DNA of 64,000 nt. It comes from Halobacillus aidingensis (GTDB lineage: Bacteria; Bacillota; Bacilli; Bacillales; Halobacillaceae). The translations under genes and the position numbers were made by a program. The DNA is taken from NCBI RefSeq assembly GCF_900104185.1, contig NZ_FNIZ01000020.1, positions 1 through 64,000 on the forward strand. The letters run 5' to 3'. This document shows, in pieces, positions 1 through 8,707 of this stretch. How positions within the stretch are numbered: the first letter of the stretch is position 1; each line of letters opens with the position of its first letter. The notes under the pieces are model-generated. The model was not told the DNA's origin and did no database searches. It worked only from the letters and a program-made list of their open reading frames with translations.

Positions 1-332
1 TACTGATCCATTCCGATCAAGGATGGCATTATCAAATGAAACAATATCGAGACCGTCTACAAAAAGCAGGCATTACACAAAGTATGTCACGTAAGGGCAA
101 CTGCCATGATAATGCCGTCATAGAAAATTTCTTTGGAATTATGAAATCCGAGTTCCTTTATCATAAAGAGTTTGAAAGTGTTGAGCACTTCAAGGAGGAG
201 CTCTCAACATTTATGAAAAAATACAACAATACCAGAATCAAGTCTAAACTAAGGATGAGCCCGGTCCAATTCCGCAATAAGCATCAAGCAACAGCCTAAT
301 TACATAGTGTCCAATTTTATGGGGTCAGTACA
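1..332 (+). mobile_element. IS3-family insertion sequence, right end (partial)
   Basis: The window opens inside an insertion sequence. It carries the C-terminal part of an IS3-type transposase, followed at about 308-332 by a terminal-repeat-like sequence that begins TGTCCAATTTTATGGGG and ends CAGTACA, as in many IS3-family right ends. The next base, 333, resumes the middle of a composite intergenic repeat also present at 31466-32018, so the element has inserted into that repeat. The left end and any target duplication lie outside the window. Confidence 0.85.
3..299 (+). CDS. IS3-family transposase OrfB, C-terminal fragment
   Basis: The reading frame is open from the window edge, so the gene continues to the left; the visible part is 98 codons. 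It encodes the end of an rve/DDE integrase core: HSDQGWHY contains the second catalytic Asp, and NAVIENFFGIMKSE contains the catalytic Glu with the usual Lys seven residues later. The conserved tail with YNNTRIKSKL and SPVQFR follows. This is the DNA-cutting and joining subunit, normally made by frameshifting from OrfA, which is not in view. It is intact as far as it can be seen and ends just before the right terminal repeat. Confidence 0.9.
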   Translation: MIHSDQGWHYQMKQYRDRLQKAGITQSMSRKGNCHDNAVIENFFGIMKSEFLYHKEFESVEHFKEELSTFMKKYNNTRIKSKLRMSPVQFRNKHQATA

Positions 333-769
333 CGTCCTGTGGGGTCTCACCAAGCACTTTTTTCCCACAGGAGTCTCGCCATTCCCCTCCGCCCCTTTGC
401 CATATAAGTATCTCGAAACCACTTCAATAAATAGCGATGCTTTCCATATTAGCTTTTAGATCCTAGAATGTATATTCTACATGGAAAGCCTGCTATAGAG
501 CGCTTTAATACTATAGACCAGGAATTGTGAAAGACACTCATCCTCGGCAAAGGGGTTCGTTTCACGCATACATCAAATGGGATGGTTGGGAAGCTGCGAG
601 ACTCCCGTGGGAGAAAGGAGATAGGCGAGATCCCGCAGGACGAAGTCCGAGGAAGCTTGCCACTCCCCCACAGGAAAGCGAGTAGCTTCCCAACCAACCC
701 TAACGCTCAACCAGGCAACGAACCCCGGAAACATCTCTAAATTGAGTCTTCTACAATCCTGCCAGATAG
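333..769 (+). repeat. Composite double-palindrome repeat, copy R1 (5' part cut off by IS3)
   Basis: This is the remainder of a composite repeat. It starts in the middle of the first palindrome at CGTCCTGTGGGGTCTCACC, then has a spacer with the core TATAGAGCGCTT (about 495), the second palindrome (about 585-705), and the outer right end with CAATCCTGCCAGATAG. It is closest to the copy at 31466-32018, sharing even the spacer with only scattered differences. The missing first 100 bp or so should lie on the far side of the IS element, outside the window. It contains no plausible gene. Confidence 0.88.
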
Positions 770-856
770 TTGAATAAGTCATTTATGATTTTAGTTCGTA
801 ACATGAAGGTTTGACCATTTTTACAATGGGAATAATAAAAAAAGGACGGGATGAAA

Positions 857-1252
857 ATGAACAAAACTATGATGAAGAATACATTGATGGAAGCACTAGG
901 AATGGAAGTTCTGACGGCAGATCCGACAAAGGTAGAAATTCGCATGCCTGTCGATCACCGTACTCATCAGCCCATGGGGTTCCTCCATGGTGGAGCAAGT
1001 GTGGCATTAGCCGAGAGCGCTGCGAGCATCGGAGCATTTTTAAACATTGACCCTGCTAAACAACAAGTTTTCGGTGTAGAAATCAATGCCAATCATATAA
1101 AAAGTGCTCGTGATGGATATGTAAAAGGAACAGCAACCCCGGCCCATATCGGAAAAAATACGATGGTATGGGAAATACAAATTGTTAATGAAGCTGATGA
1201 ATTGGTGTGTTTATCCCGATGCACCGTAGGAGTCGTTCCATTAAAAAAATAA
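857..1252 (+). CDS. Hot-dog fold acyl-CoA thioesterase, MenI/YdiI-like
   Basis: This is a single-domain PaaI/YdiI-type thioesterase of 131 residues. The signature HQPMGFLHGGASVALAES spans about residues 37-54 and includes the likely catalytic Glu53; VEINANHIKSAR follows, as in 1,4-dihydroxy-2-naphthoyl-CoA hydrolases. The best-supported role is hydrolysis of DHNA-CoA in menaquinone synthesis (B. subtilis YuxO type), but other aromatic or acyl-CoA substrates are possible. AAAGGA at 841-846 could serve ATG 851 (4 nt) or ATG 857 (10 nt); 857 is used here. It is followed 34 bases later by the DksA-like gene on the same strand and lies just right of repeat R1. Confidence 0.82.
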   Translation: MNKTMMKNTLMEALGMEVLTADPTKVEIRMPVDHRTHQPMGFLHGGASVALAESAASIGAFLNIDPAKQQVFGVEINANHIKSARDGYVKGTATPAHIGKNTMVWEIQIVNEADELVCLSRCTVGVVPLKK

Positions 1253-1286
1253 CCGAACTGTATAGTCGAAAGGAGTCACTTTTAAC

Positions 1287-1661
1287 ATGTTGAATGATAA
1301 GCAAAAACAGAAATTCAAGGACCGCCTTTTAGAAATGAAAGAAGAAGCGGAAGCGCAAATGGAAGAATACAAAGAAGATCAAGCTAAAGAAGATTATGAA
1401 AACGACCGAACCGGTGAAATATCGAGCGTTGCTGATCATCCTGGCGACCAGGGAACAGATCAATTTGAGAGAGCGAAAGAACAAACGTTTTATGAACAGG
1501 CGCGAGAAAAATTAATGGAAGTAGAAGATGCTCTAAAGCGTATGGAAGAGGGACGTTATGGTCTGAGTGAAAAGTCAGGTGACCCCATACCAGTCGAGCG
1601 TTTGGAAGCCATGCCTACAGCACGTTATAACGTGGAAGAAATTGAAAACGAAAAAAACTAA
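1287..1661 (+). CDS. TraR/DksA-like protein, YteA type
   Basis: This 124-residue, strongly charged protein has a long N-terminal helical region, a DHPGDQGTDQFER segment around residues 50-62 and the EEGRYGLSEKSGDPIPVERLEAMPTARY motif of the DksA/TraR C-terminus. The zinc-binding cysteines of classical DksA are absent: the YG.C..C position reads YGLSEKSG. That is common in Bacillus general-stress members of the family. Binding in the secondary channel of RNA polymerase is inferred only from the family. The start is ATG 1287 with AAAGGAG upstream. It probably shares a transcript with the thioesterase gene and ends at a strong bidirectional terminator. Confidence 0.8.
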   Translation: MLNDKQKQKFKDRLLEMKEEAEAQMEEYKEDQAKEDYENDRTGEISSVADHPGDQGTDQFERAKEQTFYEQAREKLMEVEDALKRMEEGRYGLSEKSGDPIPVERLEAMPTARYNVEEIENEKN

Positions 1662-1668
1662 GCAAATG

Positions 1669-1701
1669 AAAAGCGAGGGGCATGGGCCCCTCGCTTTCTT
1701 T
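1669..1701. terminator. Bidirectional rho-independent terminator
   Basis: AAAGCGAGGGGC pairs perfectly with GCCCCTCGCTTT around a four-base loop, with T-rich sequence on the right and A-rich sequence on the left. It separates the DksA-like gene from the convergent ribU gene. Confidence 0.9.
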
Positions 1702-2296
1702 ATGCGGCTGACTGGCGTACACTTTTTTGTTCAATCCAGTCCTTCATTTTCACGAATAACATAATAAATAATGATCCAGCAATGGCTCCTTTAATCACAT
1801 TAAAAGGAAGAATCCCCGCTACGATCGTCATCCATTTCACATCTGTACTCATTGTCTCCCAACCCATAAACCAGCTGTACGCAGGGAGGATAAGGAAATA
1901 ATTGAGCACACTCATCGTCACTGCCATAAAGACGGAACCAAAAACCAAACCTAAAACGAGTGATTTCATCGTCTTGCCTTTACGATAGATAATGGCAACC
2001 GGAACAATGAAAAGGACGCCGGCAAAGAAATTCGCAACGACCCCTATGGGATCAGAAACTCCTGTAAAAATCATATATAAAGCATTTTTCAAACCTTCTA
2101 CCACAATACCTGCGAGTGGTGAAAATAAAATCGCAGCTAGAAGAGCAGGAATGTCACTAACATCCACTTTTAAATAAGGGGGTAAAAAAGGAAGCGGAAA
2201 TTTCAAGAACATTAACACCATAGATATCGTACCAAGTAACGCTAGAATGACTAACTTTTGCAGTTTTGATGAATGCCCTGTATAAGAGTCCATCAT
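1700..2296 (-). CDS. ribU: Riboflavin ECF transporter substrate-binding subunit RibU
   Basis: This is a 198-residue, six-helix S component of an energy-coupling-factor importer. The FPLPFLPPYLKVDVSDIPALLAA stretch (residues about 33-56), with the flavin-site DVSDIP, is diagnostic, followed by GLKNALY and VANFFAGVLF. It binds riboflavin and works with a shared EcfAA'T module, not in this window. The start ATG 2296 (or 2293) follows AAGGAGGAG. An FMN riboswitch and attenuator lie directly upstream, which supports the substrate assignment independently: flavin-replete cells should stop making the importer. Confidence 0.95.
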   Translation of the reverse strand: MMDSYTGHSSKLQKLVILALLGTISMVLMFLKFPLPFLPPYLKVDVSDIPALLAAILFSPLAGIVVEGLKNALYMIFTGVSDPIGVVANFFAGVLFIVPVAIIYRKGKTMKSLVLGLVFGSVFMAVTMSVLNYFLILPAYSWFMGWETMSTDVKWMTIVAGILPFNVIKGAIAGSLFIMLFVKMKDWIEQKSVRQSAA

Positions 2297-2361
2297 CGAT
2301 CTCCTCCTTCATCTTTTCATCGATTCACATCCCAGATGAAGGTAAACGGCCTATAAAAACA

Positions 2362-2398
2362 CATAAAAATAACCCTGTAGCATTTAGGGCTAAGGGTA
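2362..2398 (-). terminator. FMN-riboswitch attenuator terminator
   Basis: On the minus strand ACCCT-TAGC pairs with GCTA-C-AGGGT and is followed by TATTTTT. It lies between the FMN aptamer and the ribU ribosome binding site, the standard place for the expression platform. Confidence 0.8.
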
Positions 2399-2447
2399 GT
2401 CGTGTCCATAGGAAATAGAGGTAGTGTTAAATCTACCACATCCGTTC

Positions 2448-2592
2448 GACATCTTCTCCCATCCAGACTTTAACTGTCGGTCCCGGACTTTCACCAGGTC
2501 CACCGCATGGTCAAACCATACGGGTCACGGACTTGAAGAATCCACGTTCTTCTTACCGTCGGTCGGGAATTGCACCCTGCCCCGAAGATGGA
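2448..2592 (-). promoter_or_regulatory. FMN riboswitch (RFN element)
   Basis: Read on the minus strand, the segment starts ATCTTCGGGGCAGGGTG, contains ATTCCCGACCGACGGT, AGTCCGTGACCC, GGACCTGGTGAAAGTCCGGG and CGACAGTTAAAGTCTG, and closes with GATGGGAGAAGAT. These are the conserved blocks of the FMN aptamer, with closing stem ATCTTC/GAAGAT. It should fold FMN-bound and favour the terminator at 2362-2398, lowering ribU expression. Confidence 0.96.
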
Positions 2593-2614
2593 ATCGATAT
2601 TTTATTGTAAACTT

Positions 2615-2643
2615 ATTTTATACAAAGCCCTATGATATCGCAA
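2615..2643 (-). promoter_or_regulatory. Predicted sigma-A promoter of the ribU leader
   Basis: On the minus strand TTGCGA (2643-2638) and TAAAAT (2620-2615) are separated by 17 bases and lie about 25 bases upstream of the FMN aptamer. Confidence 0.6.
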
Positions 2644-2697
2644 GTTAAAAGTTTTGCATCGGATTGTTTTCGGTTCTTTTCGGATTAAAAAGAATGG

Positions 2698-2729
2698 TTG
2701 TTGACGAGTTTCGTCAACAATTCGTCAAC
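2698..2729. repeat. Three GTTGACGA-type 8-mers, possible operator
   Basis: GTTGACGA at 2700-2707 faces TCGTCAAC at 2711-2718, and TCGTCAAC is repeated at 2722-2729. The first pair extends to a 10-bp stem (TTGTTGACGA/TCGTCAACAA). The cluster lies about 55 bases upstream of the ribU promoter, and no adjacent gene explains it. Confidence 0.5.
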
Positions 2730-2762
2730 AAAAAAAGACCAACAGCTTAGAAGGCTGTTGGA
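2729..2762 (-). terminator. Orphan minus-strand terminator
   Basis: On the minus strand CCAACAGC and GCTGTTGG form an 8-bp stem followed by TCTTTTTTTG. The nearest upstream gene is the GntR-type regulator, ending almost 400 bases away, so this may end a long 3' tail or an unrecognised RNA. Confidence 0.75.
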
Positions 2763-3152
2763 GTGGGTATGATTGCACAAGATAGACTATTGCAGAACAC
2801 TACTAAATCAACGTTCTTTATGATTAATGAAGATGTCTTCTAATAAAAATGGGGCAATAATAATGAATTTCAGTCCTATTTTCTGCCTCCTTGCCCCAAT
2901 CAGACGTGCGTTTTGTTTCACCATCATAAAACATTAAATCATCCAAACGATTCTGTAGAGATCCGTTCGGATGATTTATGTTAAAAAGAATTCACGCCAC
3001 TCCTTCAAAACACACCGCTTCCCTACAGGATCTTCGACTCGCGCTTTTCCCACAGAGTCCGCGTATTTTGACTATGCGAATTACCTGCATTTATACACAT
3101 AATCATTTTTTGACATCACTGCTTTACTTATCTTCTGGTCTCTCTTTCCGCT
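2763..3152. other. 390-bp gene-poor spacer with inverted repeats
   Basis: No convincing gene was seen. The spacer holds a dyad of TGGGGCAA with TTGCCCCA (about 2852-2899). It also holds a longer hairpin at about 2929-2982 in which AAATCATCC..AACG pairs with CGTT.GGATGATTT. The right part is C-rich and has weak similarity to the arms of the composite repeats. A minus-strand transcript from the regulator gene could run through it to the terminator at 2729-2762. Confidence 0.5.
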
Positions 3153-3863
3153 TTATAATATATGACTATTTGCCTGTAGAAAGAACTGTGATTGTTCATA
3201 GTTGTACGTCACTTTAGAAAAGTCGAACGGCTGCCCGTTCGTTAAGTGAAAAATACTCTCCATGAAAAGCTTCGGATCCCCTTCTTTCAATCCTAAATAC
3301 GCGGCTTCTTCTTCATTCAGTTTATCAACGTGAAGGTAAATATCTGAGAAACCAACCTTCAAACCGAGACCTTCTTGGATGTAATGAAAGATCGACTCAG
3401 AAGCAATCTCCCAATTCAAGTAGGTGACAGACGATTTATTATAGTACGACTCCTCTAGACAGAGTGTTTGTCCGTTAATGTAGCGGATGCGCTTCACATA
3501 ATAAACCTTCTGGTGCTGATCGATGTTCAAGTTATAAGCCACTTCTTCTGTCGGTTGACAAACCTTTAACTCGACCACCTCAGATGTGACATTAAATTCT
3601 TCCAGGTCCTTTTTAAATCCCTGATTTGATAACAGACTGATGTATCCTTTCCTGTTATGTCTTCTGACAAAAATTCCGCTGCCCCTTACTTGATACACGA
3701 CTCCCTTTTTCTCCAGAAGATCCAGGGATTTCGTAATGGTGCTCTTACTCACGTTAAAACGTGCCATCAGATTTTCAAGGACAGGCAGTTTATCCCTTTG
3801 CTGAAGGTTATGCTCTTCAATATATTTTTCGATGTCAATTGCAATTTGCTGATACTTTAACAT
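3153..3863 (-). CDS. GntR-family (UTRA) regulator of the beta-glucoside operon
   Basis: This is a 236-residue repressor-type protein. An N-terminal winged helix-turn-helix (about residues 5-70, with FNVSKSTITKSLDLLEKKG as recognition region and VRGSGIFV as wing) is followed by a UTRA effector domain (about 90-232). It is divergent from the PTS gene, and an inverted repeat TTGTACCGGTACAA lies inside the PTS promoter, so it very likely represses that operon and senses a phosphorylated sugar, as TreR and GmuR do. ATG 3863 is preferred over ATG 3869 because GAGGA ends right at 3869 but is six bases from 3863. The exact ligand is inferred from the neighbours. Confidence 0.88.
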   Translation of the reverse strand: MLKYQQIAIDIEKYIEEHNLQQRDKLPVLENLMARFNVSKSTITKSLDLLEKKGVVYQVRGSGIFVRRHNRKGYISLLSNQGFKKDLEEFNVTSEVVELKVCQPTEEVAYNLNIDQHQKVYYVKRIRYINGQTLCLEESYYNKSSVTYLNWEIASESIFHYIQEGLGLKVGFSDIYLHVDKLNEEEAAYLGLKEGDPKLFMESIFHLTNGQPFDFSKVTYNYEQSQFFLQANSHIL

Positions 3864-3971
3864 AAACATTCCTCTTTACCTTTTTAATCCTTACTTTACC
3901 AGCATTATAGCATAAACAGCCCTGCGGCTCATTTACTCGTTTTAATAATATATAATTATTTTGTTTGGGTA

Positions 3972-4014
3972 TTGATAAATTGTACCGGTACAAATTATAA
4001 TGTAAGCGAATACT
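3972..4014 (+). promoter_or_regulatory. Promoter and operator of the beta-glucoside PTS operon
   Basis: TTGATA (3972-3977) and TATAAT (3996-4001) are 18 bases apart. The perfect palindrome TTGTACCGGTACAA (3980-3993) fills the spacer, an ideal position for steric repression by the neighbouring GntR protein. TGTAAGCGAATACT at 4001-4014 is a weak (12 of 14) match to a catabolite-responsive element; that part is tentative. Confidence 0.75.
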
Positions 4015-4037
4015 CAAATTAAAAAGGAGGGTTTCAT

Positions 4038-5945
4038 TTGGCGAAAAAAGTGAGAGATTACTCTAAGCTTGCAGGGGACATATTAGAGGCAGTCGGCGGG
4101 GAAGAGAACATCATTAAGGTATCACGGTGTGCCACGCGGCTCCGACTCGTGCTTAAGCGATCGAAACCGCAGGCCAAGGAACAGGTGACGTCTTTACCTG
4201 GGGTTATTACGGTTGTAGAGAATAACGGACAGTTCCAGGTCGTCATTGGTCAGCATGTAGGTGAGGTTTACGAAGCATTTGCCAGCCTGGTAAATATGGA
4301 CATGGGGGATGATGATCAAAGTGAAAAGCAAGGAACGATCGTCAACCGTGTCATTGCCACGATGTCAGCCGTTTTCGCTCCCTTTATTTACATTTTAGCG
4401 GCTGCTGGTATTCTTCAAGGCTCGTTGATTTTAATTAATTTGTTTTTTTCCGGATTTCAGGAAACAGGAACCTATGAAGTGTTGAGCTTTATTTCATGGG
4501 CGCCTTTTACCTTCTTACCTATTTTCATTGCAATGACCGCAGCGAAACATTTTAAGGCCAACACGTATATCGCGGTTGCATGTAGTGCAGCTTTAGTCAG
4601 TCCGACGTGGACAGCAATGGCTGAACAGATTGCGTCAGGAGAAACGATTTCTTTCCTAGGCATTGCATTATCAGAAACGGTGTACACTTCTTCTGTACTG
4701 CCGCCGCTTTTCTTAGTCTGGCTCTTATCCTATCTTGAGAAGTTTCTAAATAAAAACATGAATGAAGTCGTACGGCCATTATTCGTACCGCTCATCTGTA
4801 TGATTGTCATGGTGCCGTTAACGATTCTGTTAATCGGGCCGCTTTCCACATTAGGGGCTAACGGGATTGCAAACGGCTACAATTTCTTAGCGGAAAATGC
4901 ACCAGCCCTGGCTGGAGCGATTATTGGATCGCTATGGCAAGTGCTCGTTATTTTCGGCGTTCACTGGGGTGTTACACCAATGGTGCTCGCTAACTTTGAT
5001 CAGTACGGTCGCGATTCCTTCCAGGCGTATCAGACCATTGCAGTTATTGCCCAGATTGGCGCCGTTCTTGGGGTCGTTCTTAAGGCGAAAAGCCAAGAAA
5101 CGAAAAAAGTCAGTGTTTCAGCAGGGATAACCGGGATCTTCGGGATTACAGAACCTGCGATTTACGGGGTTAACCTGCGATTTAAGAAGCCGTTTATCTT
5201 TGGCTGTATCGCAGGAGCCGTCGGTGCGATTACGGCAAGCTTTTTTAACCCGTATTATTTTGCCTATGCCGGACTGCCGGGGCCATTAACCATTGTGAAC
5301 GGCATAGACAGCGCCTACCCGATGTCAATATGGGGCATTGTGATCGGCTCCTTGATCGCCATTGTCCTTCCTGTCGTGCTCATTCAAATTTTTGGATTTG
5401 GAGAAGATACGGCCCAACAAGCTGGCAGTGAAGCGTTAGTTGAGGAACAAGGTCAGGCTGGCGAGACTGCTGCGGCTGATGCAAAAGTGAATGAAGAAGT
5501 CGTGGACGCTCCGTTCACCGGGAACGTCATTCCGCTTGCAGAGGTGCCCGATGAAGTATTCAGTTCAGGAGCGATGGGTAAAGAAGTCGCCATTCAGCCG
5601 ACGGAAAATAAACTTTATGCTCCATTTGATGGCACTGTCGTCATGATCGCGCCTACCAAGCATGCGATCGGATTACGTTCAAAAACTGGAATAGAGTTAC
5701 TCGTGCACATAGGAATCGATACAGTCAAACTCGACGGAAGTCCTTTTAACTTACATGTAGAAGACGGGGCGGTATTTAAAAAGGGAGAAATCCTTGTTGA
5801 ATTTGATGAAGAAGCCATCCAGAGTCAAGGGCTCGAAACCATCACTCCGGTCATCGTTACGAATGCAGGAGCTTACGAAGAAGTGATCATTGAAGATCTG
5901 AAGCAAAGCATATTCAATCAAAAACTAATGACAGTCGTAAAATAA
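4038..5945 (+). CDS. bglP: PTS beta-glucoside permease, EIIBCA
   Basis: This is a 635-residue membrane permease that imports and phosphorylates a beta-glucoside using the phosphate of HPr. Domains in order are EIIB (about 1-90, phosphorylated Cys31 in VSRCATRLRLVL), EIIC (about 100-460, ten or so membrane segments, with GITEPAIYG) and EIIA (about 490-635, active-site His557 in LLVHIGIDTV). All three phosphotransfer residues are present. The start is TTG 4038, eight bases after AAAGGAGG; no ATG is suitably placed. A glycosidase gene follows after 12 bases. Trehalose or sucrose as substrate is less likely given the 6-phospho-beta-glucosidase partner. Confidence 0.93.
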   Translation: MAKKVRDYSKLAGDILEAVGGEENIIKVSRCATRLRLVLKRSKPQAKEQVTSLPGVITVVENNGQFQVVIGQHVGEVYEAFASLVNMDMGDDDQSEKQGTIVNRVIATMSAVFAPFIYILAAAGILQGSLILINLFFSGFQETGTYEVLSFISWAPFTFLPIFIAMTAAKHFKANTYIAVACSAALVSPTWTAMAEQIASGETISFLGIALSETVYTSSVLPPLFLVWLLSYLEKFLNKNMNEVVRPLFVPLICMIVMVPLTILLIGPLSTLGANGIANGYNFLAENAPALAGAIIGSLWQVLVIFGVHWGVTPMVLANFDQYGRDSFQAYQTIAVIAQIGAVLGVVLKAKSQETKKVSVSAGITGIFGITEPAIYGVNLRFKKPFIFGCIAGAVGAITASFFNPYYFAYAGLPGPLTIVNGIDSAYPMSIWGIVIGSLIAIVLPVVLIQIFGFGEDTAQQAGSEALVEEQGQAGETAAADAKVNEEVVDAPFTGNVIPLAEVPDEVFSSGAMGKEVAIQPTENKLYAPFDGTVVMIAPTKHAIGLRSKTGIELLVHIGIDTVKLDGSPFNLHVEDGAVFKKGEILVEFDEEAIQSQGLETITPVIVTNAGAYEEVIIEDLKQSIFNQKLMTVVK

Positions 5946-7421
<1,476 letters not shown>

Positions 7422-7426
7422 ATAAA

Positions 7427-7468
7427 AAAATAAACCCGAATAAGGCCAGTTCTTATTCGAGTTTATTC
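7427..7468. terminator. Inverted repeat ending the beta-glucoside operon
   Basis: AATAAAC.CGAATAAG pairs with CTTATTCG.GTTTATT (one bulge). The T-run on the plus strand is short, while the A7 run on the left would make it a better minus-strand terminator. Confidence 0.7.
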
Positions 7469-7540
7469 GTAGAAGGCTTGAGTAAAAGGGATTTCATCAT
7501 CGTTGAGTATTATATAAACGAAGATAAACATTAAAACGGA

Positions 7541-7562
7541 AGCCCTGGCTCATGCCAGGGCT
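7541..7562. terminator. Possible second terminator or stable hairpin
   Basis: AGCCCTGGC and GCCAGGGCT form a perfect nine-base-pair stem around TCAT. It is followed by ATTAGTTTA, a weak T-tract. Confidence 0.5.
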
Positions 7563-7590
7563 ATTAGTTTACACTAAAATGGGAGCATAA

Positions 7591-7749
7591 ATTAAAGAGG
7601 CATCAAAAATTGAGAGCCCCCACTTCCAAAACTCACTAGCCTCTCACTTTTATAATTATGCTGTAAACGACGCGATCACCGTTCTACAAACCCAATATTC
7701 TTCGATCGAAGAAGAAGTTCGTACCCTCGAACGTCCCCTGCGTCGGTAA
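7591..7749 (+). pseudogene. Possible 3' remnant of a degraded gene
   Basis: After a TAA at 7588 the frame stays open for 52 codons with a natural-looking composition (for example FYNYAVNDAITVLQTQYSS, then EEEVRTLERPLRR) and stops at 7747. It has no start codon or ribosome binding site but is followed within ten bases by a strong terminator, as a real gene end would be. I do not recognise the family. It is best read as the surviving end of a lost gene; a chance open frame is possible. Confidence 0.4.
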
Positions 7750-7754
7750 CAATG

Positions 7755-7786
7755 AAGAGTGAACTTCGATGGTTCACTCTTTTTTC
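7755..7786 (+). terminator. Rho-independent terminator
   Basis: AGAGTGAAC pairs with GTTCACTCT around a seven-base loop and is followed by TTTTTC. It follows the apparent gene remnant at 7591-7749. Confidence 0.88.
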
Positions 7787-7947
7787 ATCAAATGAGTCCT
7801 CTAGGAATGACTAAATACATTTAAACAATCGTGCATAACAAAAAAGGAAAACGCTTTAAAAGCATTTTCCAAATAGACCCAACTAGTGCAACTTTTATTA
7901 AATGAAAAAGGTAACGACATTTATTGACGATCATTTCAAAGGCAGAA

Positions 7948-8226
7948 CTATTCCCTCTGGTTCATGTTCATTTGTTCTTCAACTTCCCGTTTATCTTCGG
8001 AAGGTTCTTCTCCAAGATCTGGCTCTTGTTCATCCCTATCTATGATCGGTTCATCCAAGTCACGCCTCATATCTTCATCACGATCCATACGATTTCTTTG
8101 ATTGTCTTGATCATAACGTGTGGGTTGATAGTTGACATCTTCCGGCTCATTTTGATTTACGCCTGCACACGCAGATAAAATGGAAGTGAGCAGCACCACC
8201 ATTACAATTGTTAATTGCCTTTTCAT
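7948..8226 (-). CDS. Small acidic lipoprotein of unknown function
   Basis: This is a 92-residue secreted lipoprotein. A signal peptide of about 19 residues ends in the lipobox LSAC (Cys20), so the mature protein would be lipid-anchored outside the membrane. The rest is very polar, rich in Asp, Glu, Arg and Gln with DRDEDMRRDLDEP-like stretches, and probably disordered. The start ATG 8226 has an excellent AAGGAGGTGAGGAG just upstream. I recognise no domain. It stands alone, divergent from the small gene at 8385, and no terminator is obvious. Confidence 0.72.
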   Translation of the reverse strand: MKRQLTIVMVVLLTSILSACAGVNQNEPEDVNYQPTRYDQDNQRNRMDRDEDMRRDLDEPIIDRDEQEPDLGEEPSEDKREVEEQMNMNQRE

Positions 8227-8384
8227 CTCCTCACCTCCTTGATATGTTTACCTTTTACTATTTGCATGCACAGAAAATCCATACACATAAACGGACTAAA
8301 AAAACCATTATAATATCCATCATTCGAGGCAGAATAGTCATGTAACTCCTTTCAAACCATTACTTCAAAAGGAATGATTAAAAT

Positions 8385-8561
8385 ATGGGTAGAAGAAATT
8401 CATGGTTAGCACTAGGAACAGCTGGGGCCATAGGTGCCGCAGCAATGTATGGGATAAATAGAATGAATCGCAATGGTGGAATGCAGCAAGTTGGCAAAAA
8501 TGTCCAAAATAGCGAAATGGCTCAAAATTTACAAAACGCTCTCCCAAACAATAATCAATAA
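8385..8561 (+). CDS. 58-residue DUF3918/YrzQ-like small protein
   Basis: This short gene begins MGRRNSWLALGTAGAIGAAA and continues with MYGINRMNR and a polar tail rich in Asn and Gln. The pattern (basic start, one glycine/alanine-rich hydrophobic segment at about residues 7-22, then NRMNRN) resembles the small Bacillus YrzQ/DUF3918 proteins, which have no established role. ATG 8385 has AAAGGA nine bases upstream, and a strong terminator begins two bases after the stop, so it looks like a complete single-gene unit. The family assignment is from memory and moderate; that it is a gene is well supported. Confidence 0.7.
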   Translation: MGRRNSWLALGTAGAIGAAAMYGINRMNRNGGMQQVGKNVQNSEMAQNLQNALPNNNQ

Positions 8562-8562
8562 C

Positions 8563-8602
8563 AAAAAGTGGAAGCCATACTTCGTTGGCTTCCACTTTTT
8601 AT
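8563..8602 (+). terminator. Rho-independent terminator
   Basis: AAAAAGTGGAAGCCA pairs perfectly with TGGCTTCCACTTTTT around an eight-base loop, directly after the small gene at 8385. Confidence 0.92.
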
Positions 8603-8676
8603 TATTGTCTTCCGTTCAATTTCAACCTCACACCTTCCTTCGCCGGATAGTGGCGAGGTGTGATGAGAATGAAAAT

Positions 8677-8707
8677 AAAAAAAGGCGCATTCTAGCGACT
8701 TTTTTTA
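8677..8707. terminator. Bidirectional terminator
   Basis: AAAAAAAG.CGC faces GCG.CTTTTTTT. It closes the minus-strand gene at 8705-8917 and overlaps its last bases. Confidence 0.7.

Noticed and set aside
449-782. Overlapping frames of 60-100 codons inside the composite repeats (also near 14055, 24418, 29297, 31698, 45249, 57923)
   Set aside because: The same kind of frame recurs in every repeat on both strands because of the GC-rich palindromes; there are no ribosome binding sites and frames are broken differently in each copy.
2424-2648. 74-codon plus-strand frame over the FMN riboswitch
   Set aside because: It is the complement of the riboswitch and ribU promoter; no start signals.
2978-3217. 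79-codon plus-strand frame left of the GntR gene
   Set aside because: Overlaps the regulator 3' end, has no ribosome binding site, and its composition is not protein-like.
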